Assembly (NCBI GenBank): GCA_022316685.1
Contig: JAKJHU010000065.1
Coordinates: forward strand, 1,668,322-1,732,321
DNA length: 64,000 nucleotides
Direction of reading: 5' to 3'
From: Progne subis subis
Lineage: Eukaryota; Chordata; Aves; Passeriformes; Hirundinidae
The translations under genes were made by a program, and so were the position numbers. Below the pieces are notes generated by a model. The model had not been told where the DNA came from and made no database searches. It saw only the letters and a list, made by a program, of their open reading frames with translations. Shown in pieces: positions 44,341 to 64,000 of the stretch. Numbering within the stretch: position 1 is the stretch's first letter; each line of letters starts with the position of its first letter.

Positions 44341-44945
44341 AGAGGAGCGGGCCCCGGGAGCGGGGTGCGGGTCCGGGGAGCGGAGGAGGGGGTCCGAGGA
44401 GCGGAGGAGCGGGTCCGGGGAGCGGGGGTGCGGGTCCGAGGAGCGGAGGAGCGGGTCCGGGGAGCGGGGGTGCGGGTCCGTGGAACGAGTCCGGGGAGCG
44501 GGTCCGAGGAGCAGAGGAGCGGGCCCGGGGAGCCGCCCCTCCGGCTGGGCTCTCACGGGCCGTGCTCGTGGTGGGTTGACCTTTGTTTCCTTAGGAAAAC
44601 TGTACCAACGATGAGATCCTTCCCATGCTCGAGCACGTTCGTCCCGGCAACGGATACAAGCCCAATTTCATAATGTTCGAGAAGTGCGAGGTGAACGGGA
44701 AGAACGCACACCCCCTTTTCACCTTCCTGAGGGAGGCACTTCCCTTCCCGCACGATGACCCTTCCTCGCTGATGACCAACCCGCAGTACATCATCTGGTC
44801 TCCAGTATGCCGCAATGACATCGCCTGGAACTTCGAGAAGTTCCTCATTGGCCCCGACGGCGTGCCCTTCAAACGCTACAGCCGGAGTTTTGAAACCATC
44901 AAGATCCAGGACGACATTGAGTTGCTTCTGCAGAAGGTTGCCTAG
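44107..44945 (+). CDS. GPX1: GPX1, selenocysteine-containing glutathione peroxidase 1 (complete, 2 exons)
   Basis: GPX1 reduces hydrogen peroxide and soluble organic hydroperoxides with glutathione in the cytosol and mitochondria. Coding exons are 44107-44334 and 44595-44945, joined in phase 0 to give 192 residues. Codon 41 is TGA (44227-44229), read as selenocysteine within VASL-U-GTT, the invariant GPX active site. The catalytic partners are present: Gln72 in FPCNQF, and Trp154-Asn155 in AWNFEKF. Other family blocks are [24 protein letters not shown] [11 protein letters not shown], and WSPVCRND. The chosen ATG has A at -3 and G at +4. Plain ORF calling would break this gene at the TGA; it is not a pseudogene, because a SECIS element follows in the 3'UTR. 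The N-terminus is shorter than the human one by about eight residues and is Ala/Gly-rich. Confidence 0.97.
44335..44594 (+). other. GPX1: GPX1 intron 1 (260 bp)
   Basis: The only intron, GT-AG, more than half occupied by a 21-bp G-rich minisatellite. Confidence 0.93.
44371..44522 (+). repeat. GPX1: 21-bp G-rich minisatellite in the GPX1 intron
   Basis: Tandem units begin at 44371, 44392, 44413, 44434 and 44455, all 21 bp and starting GTCCG. They are followed by two 13-bp short units at 44476 and 44489 and another 21-bp unit at 44502. Two alternating unit types occur, ending GAGCGG and GTGCGG, and the 42-bp pair at 44392-44433 is repeated exactly at 44434-44475. The plus strand has many GGGG runs. 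Confidence 0.92.
44595..44945 (+). other. GPX1: GPX1 exon 2 coding part
   Basis: Encodes residues 77-192 and TAG. Acceptor TTTCCTTAG|GAA. Carries the catalytic Trp154-Asn155 and the glutathione-contacting Arg region RRYSR-like KRYSR (169-173). Confidence 0.95.
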
Positions 44946-45037
44946 AAAGTTCTCTGCCCTTTCTCCTTGCTGCGCACCTGCCTGTTTTTCTTGCAGGGAG
45001 CTGGTGCTCTGGCAGAAATTCCAGTGTCTTGTGCAGG

Positions 45038-45094
45038 TTTTGCTTATGATAGTGCATCTTCCAAATCCTTGAAGTGTGCTTGATGTTTTCAAAA
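45038..45094 (+). promoter_or_regulatory. GPX1: SECIS element of GPX1
   Basis: The selenocysteine insertion hairpin can be traced by eye. Lower helix TTTTG (45038-45042) pairs with CAAAA (45090-45094). The non-Watson-Crick quartet is formed by ATGAT (45046-45050) and TGAT (45081-45084). The upper stem is AGTGCA-T-CTTC (45051-45061, one bulged T) with GAAGTGTGCT (45071-45080). The apical loop CAAATCCTT holds the conserved AA pair at 45063-45065. The loop looks like type I. In the cell it recruits SBP2 and eEFSec to decode the TGA at 44227. Confidence 0.9.
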
Positions 45095-45168
45095 GTTGCA
45101 TGGGAATGTTTGGGAAACTATGCCAGAGCAAGCAGCTGTTAGTCTCAGTAGTTTACTGTGTTTCTCTG

Positions 45169-45174
45169 AATAAA
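45169..45174 (+). terminator. GPX1: GPX1 polyadenylation signal
   Basis: AATAAA 224 bases after the stop codon, followed by TTTGTTCC. It fits a short GPX1 3'UTR carrying the SECIS element. Confidence 0.8.
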
Positions 45175-45199
45175 AAAATTTGTTCCTTCTCTAAGGCTG

Positions 45200-48100
45200 T
45201 GGCTTGATAAATCTGGGCGCGCTGGGTAAAACATGGTGGGTGTCTGTTACCTGTTCATCAGCCCATGCTCACAGGGGCAGACTTGGAGCACTCAAGCACG
45301 GCTGTGCAGTCAGGCTGAACTAAACCAAGGGCACGAGCTCTGCAAGCTGTGAATCAGTAGCGTGTCCTGTCCCGTGTGTAACAAGCCTGGCAGAGCAGGA
45401 GAGCAGCAAGGAGCAGAGAGACCTTGCCCCACTGCTCACTGGACTTCCCTCAAGGCTTCCCTGCAGGGGGAACACACTGGCACATGGCCAGGGGGGTGAT
45501 TTTACAGTGGCTGATGAATTCTCAGTGTGGCTACCAGCAACAGGCCACAACAGGCTAATAGGTGCTGGGGCAGGGAGATGAGCGATCCTGCAGCCTGGGG
45601 GGTCCTAGACCAGGAGCAGCACCCACTGTCCCTCCCCTTGTCCCAGAGCCACTGCCCCTTCACTGGCTCTACCCCATTTTGCATCAGTGGTGGCCCAACA
45701 CAGATCCTTACATGCTTGCCCAGTCCTCCATGAGACCTATGAGACCTGAAGCACCTTTGTACATCCCCAGCGCCTCACGATGCAGGGAATCATGTGACAA
45801 ACCAGTTCGTTCACGTTCCCAGTGCAATACCACCCCATTCAACCGCTTGGCCTATGGAAACTGTGCTTTGCTTCAGAGTGTCCTTGTTTCCCTTTGGGCA
45901 CAGGAATTGTATATTGACACTCCCAAGTGCAAATGTGCCAGGAAATATTTCCTTTTTCTTTTCACTCCTTCCCTAACAGTTTTTTGACTCCTGACAACCA
46001 TGGAGCTGAGAAGTACTTCATGAGAAGTTGCTACAATTGTACTCAATGATCTTAGAGGTCTTTCCCAATCTTAATGATTGTAGGATTTAGTAATAATTCT
46101 GACATATCAGCCCTGCTCAGCAATCCTGGTTTTACAGGCTGCTGCTAAATGGCTGGAATTATGATTGGTTTCCCATGGGAAATCATGAGCCTGTGCCAAA
46201 TTTCACCTGCCCTCTTTCTGCCCGGTAGCTCCACTCCTTCTACAGGAAAATTTTCTGTCCTTAAATTGCTCTGTGAGCACATTTTCATTACAAGCCACTC
46301 CTCACAAGGCCTTGTAGCACTGAGTATAAATTTGGTGTGGGACTGAGGAGTCCTAACCCAGACTAGAAACTTGGGCTCTGCAAAGGAAGGCATAATGCTT
46401 TCAAGCATTAGTGCACTGTTTTCATAATAAAAACACTCAGGATTTGAGGGTTTGGTGGGGTTTTCTTGTTTGTAGCTTTTCACTTCACAAATTCACAGTT
46501 GCTTTTTTACTGTACGTATATTCAAGGATCCCTCAAGTTTGAGGAGAGACTGGGAAAAGTCTCCAACCAGCACCACCCTGCTTGCTGCTACCCCTGAGTC
46601 ATCGAGCTTTGAACTCAGATTGCACAATCCTCACCGGGCTATTTCTTAAATCCCAGAACAGCTTCATACAAAAAAACAGGATGTTTTCAGCTGCTATTTA
46701 AGCTTTGCAGCAGATGATGCATGGTGTAGGGGATTATTTTTTCAGTTAGTTCTACTTCCGTCATTACTGCAGGATGTTGAAATAGGTGGAGAGTACACCA
46801 GATCATGAGCAGCAGGAACTCAGGGCACTGAAAAATCTTTCTCAATGTGAGCTGTGGCACTTCCTCATTCCTAACTCACCAAACCAGAGCCGTTTGAGTG
46901 GGGCCTGCTCTGTTCCTAACCAGCCTCTGGCTCTGGTCAAGGCCCACAACTACAAGGAGCAGACCCCAACACCTGCTGCAGTTCCAGCCTGATAAAAAGG
47001 GTCTCTCGTCGAGCCTGCTGGTCAGAAAGGCACCTTGCACTGTGCTTATTCTGTGCCCATGGTCAAGGGACTTATTTACCTTCTGGGGCTGTGCTAGCAG
47101 AAAAACAAAGCAACAGCTCCAGAACAGCCCCAGCTGTGCCAAAAGCAGTACAGTGACGTGATTCCAGGACAAAAATGAGCCATGCCAGCAGGAAAACGAA
47201 TAATCCCAGTGTAAGCACACCAGCAGGAGCTCTGAAATCTGCCCAACCTTGTTATTCCTGGTCTCGTTTCCGCACTCCCTGGAGCAGCTGGCTCTGGGGT
47301 CCAGTGGGCTGCAGCACAGAGTGCACCAGCTAGGGCTCTCTGGCAGTGACAGGAACAGTAGAGCATGGTCCCCACACAGGATCTCACAGCCAAACCTTGG
47401 CTGGTGGCACGATGAGAGGAGGTGAACATTTCTCACCACAGGCAGCAGCTCTGTGCTGAGGGGAGGCATGAAGAATCCCAGGCAATTCCTCAGGGATTAT
47501 AAACCAGCCCAGTTCTATTTCTGTAATTCCAGAGAGAAACAGTCTGACTCAGAGGGAAACCTTAAAATAAATACTACTTTAGCACAATTGGTTGCTTCTG
47601 TGGCTTGAGGATGTTGTCCTTTCAACATCTCCTGTCTGTCATATATACACTCCTAAACTACTCTTCAATTGCAAACACTTAATCCCTCTATTAGTGTTCC
47701 TGCTTTTCCATTGTTCTGGGAATCAAAGTTTCATATATTCTCTTCTTCCTAGAAAGTGTTTGTCACCTACTTGTCCCCCCTCCCAGTGATTTATTTCTTC
47801 CCCCCTTTAGCTGCTGATGGTTGCCACCAACTTCTTAAATCCTTAAACAAGTTCAAATATTTTAAGCTGTCAGGAGTGTTTACTGGTTGCAAAAAAAAAT
47901 TATCCTTCCTGGTCCTTTCTCCCTCTCCTAGATTCCTTAGTGTTCTGCCCACCAAACCCTAGGCTATCTGCTGAAATCCTGGCTGATGAGATATGGTGGT
48001 CAGAAGTGTCTACTCAACAGAAGTGTCATCAGCCTGAGTCTGAGACTTTTCTTACTCAGCCTGTACAAGGCTCTTTCTGCTATTTAAATTCCCTTTCTCC

Positions 48101-49329
48101 TCGGCAGCTTTCAGTCACTGTGTTTGATCATTGCCATCATAAGGCAGGCTGGGAACACCTGCCTCCAGTCCTGTGGTACTTGAGGGGGCTTTGCTGCTGT
48201 CAGGGCCTCTTTCACACCCATTGGGATGAGCTGGAGATCAGGGCAGAAGTCAATGGCCGAAAGGAAAGTGCTTGAGGACACAGGAGAACACAGACACCTC
48301 TGTCTACAGTGAAACTGTCACAATGTAATTTTCTTGCACTGAATCAGAAAGGCCTGAATTAAACCATTTAATTGTTTACCACACTTTCTATGAGGAGTCA
48401 GTAATTCATTAGCAGAGTGAGGTCAGCCACACAGCACTATCTCAGAATAGCTGACTCATTTTAAAAACACACCCAGCCTTGCCATAATAGGGTGTGTTAG
48501 ACCCCGAAGGGGCCCCGCCCTCGGAGAAAAACTGAAGTAACAACACTCGACTTTTACTGGAAGGAGAAAATGCTCCTTTCAGTGTTAACTGAATGGACTT
48601 GCCCTGCTGTCAGGAACATAAAAGGCTTTTATCACGTTATCCTGGTTGCTGCAGCAGTGCCAGGCTGGCAGAGCCCACCTTCCCATGGTGCTGTCAGAAT
48701 GCTCCTGGCACAGGCTGTCACAGCCCCCCCCCATCACCCTTGCCTTTTTGCACATAAGGGAAAGGGATTTCTTTGGTGCATCCGTTTAAGGCAGATTTTT
48801 TTGAATTCTTCCTAAGACACTCCAAGGACAGGCTCCCCAGACAGCACAGGACATTCTACTCGAAGGATCTATGCCTACATCTCCTCGAGTAGTTCACTCC
48901 TGAGATAATACCCAAAGTCCTGAGCACACACACCAGGTGTCCCGTTTATTCCCCTAACAATTGGAAGTCCAACGCCTTCACTAATGCGCTCCACACGAGA
49001 AAATGGAGCCCCTAAAACTGAAACCACAGTCCAACCAAATGGTTGACACCCTTTTTGTCAGAGACTGCCCTGAGAGAAAATAAAATGTATGAAGCTTTCA
49101 GCTTGGGTTCGATCTTCACTGTGCCATAATTCAGGGAGGAGATTCTTGGTAAGAAAGTGAAGTACACGGTGTCCAGAGCCCAAAGCAGTGGGTTGGCAGC
49201 AGCCACCCTGAGCAGGTTTGGGGAAGGCTGGACTGGTGCTCCAGCAGAGGCAGAAGGGAGCAGAGTTCGCAGAAGTGTTTTTATCTGAGGACTTAAAGAG
49301 GCAGGGTCGGGAACTCTCTCGACCACGAG
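45200..49329. other. GPX1-USP4 intergenic spacer
   Basis: 4.1 kb with no gene recognised. A small CR1-like 3' fragment lies at about 46040-46090. A short GC hairpin (CCCCGAAGGGG) occurs near 48513. Short open frames (197 codons at most) show no recognisable similarity. Confidence 0.5.
46040..46090 (+). mobile_element. Small CR1-like 3' fragment
   Basis: ACTCAATGATCTTAGAGGTC, followed by TTTCCCAATCTTAATGATTG and TAGGAT, resembles the last 50 bases of CR1 in plus orientation. Confidence 0.55.
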
Positions 49330-49463
49330 GCCCTCTCGGGGAAGAGGTCCATGCCCGCGGGGGTGAGTGCTCCCGCACCCCGGGCTCTCCCTGCAGCCCC
49401 CGTAAGGACACTCAGCGGGGCAGCCGCACACCTCCCCCACAAGCGCCCTCACGGCGCGGCCGC

Positions 49464-49474
49464 AAGATGGCGGC
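49464..49474 (+). promoter_or_regulatory. USP4: YY1-type motif in the USP4 promoter
   Basis: AAGATGGCGGC matches the full YY1 consensus, about 150 bases upstream of the USP4 ATG. The ATG within it is out of use for the USP4 frame. Confidence 0.6.
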
Positions 49475-49617
49475 CGCCGCCACAGCGCGCCCGGCTCCGC
49501 CCACCTCGCTCGGAGCGCGCGCGGGAGGGGCTGGTCCCTCCCACTCGCCCAGCGCGTGCCCGCCCGCGCGCTCCTGCGCGCTCCGACCTCCGCCCGCGCC
49601 GGGTCTCGCGCACGGAC

Positions 49618-64000
<14,383 letters not shown>

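Noticed and set aside
43912..44556. Minus-strand frame of 214 codons with [16 protein letters not shown] repeats
   Set aside because: The repeats are the translated minisatellite of the GPX1 intron, and the rest is antisense to GPX1 exon 1.
48505..48530. CCCCGAAGGGG hairpin as a possible terminator or RNA element
   Set aside because: Too short, isolated and without a transcript context in a vertebrate intergenic region.

Overview
This is a vertebrate nuclear DNA window, almost certainly avian. The evidence is split genes with GT-AG introns, CpG-island promoters, several CR1 LINE relics (the dominant bird/reptile retrotransposon), and a solo ERVL-type LTR of a form common in birds. The species cannot be fixed from the sequence. 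No prokaryotic features, CRISPR arrays, operons or recognisable tRNA/rRNA genes were seen.

Four protein-coding genes are supported. (1) TEX264, an ER-phagy receptor, lies on the minus strand at the left edge. Its first coding exon is at 1379-1636. A CpG island at about 3.4-4.1 kb is the likely promoter, and the remaining exons lie left of the window. (2) RHOA, the small GTPase, is on the plus strand. Its promoter CpG island and noncoding exon 1 are near 17.0-17.25 kb, its four coding exons run from 34221 to 39525, and its 3'UTR ends near 40.62 kb. The 193-residue product appears identical to human RHOA (recalled from memory) except for a CLLL CAAX box. (3) GPX1, a selenoprotein glutathione peroxidase, is on the plus strand in two exons from 44107 to 44945. 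It has an in-frame TGA selenocysteine codon and a SECIS hairpin that can be traced base by base in the 3'UTR. (4) USP4, a deubiquitinase, is on the plus strand. Nine coding exons from 49618 to 63399 encode the DUSP domain, the first ubiquitin-like domain and the start of the catalytic domain with its active-site Cys. The gene runs off the right edge.

Layout: 1-4.1 kb is TEX264. From 4.1 to 16.9 kb is a gene-poor spacer with one CR1 copy. From 17 to 40.6 kb is RHOA, whose 17-kb intron 1 carries several old CR1 relics. From 40.6 to 44 kb is a spacer, 44-45.2 kb is GPX1, 45.2-49.4 kb is a spacer, and 49.4-64 kb is USP4 with a 1-kb solo LTR in intron 4. RHOA, GPX1 and USP4 lie head-to-tail, as in mammals. 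The gene upstream of RHOA is TEX264 instead of the mammalian neighbour TCTA, which suggests a rearrangement boundary in the spacer.

The genes do not form a pathway. The most notable signals are a 10-residue tandem duplication in the PGPIDN loop of the USP4 DUSP domain, a GC-AG intron in RHOA, the intact selenocysteine machinery of GPX1 with a 21-bp minisatellite filling its only intron, and two convergent near-identical CTCF-like motifs in the TEX264 CpG island. I found no convincing undescribed system; this is mainly a conserved housekeeping locus.
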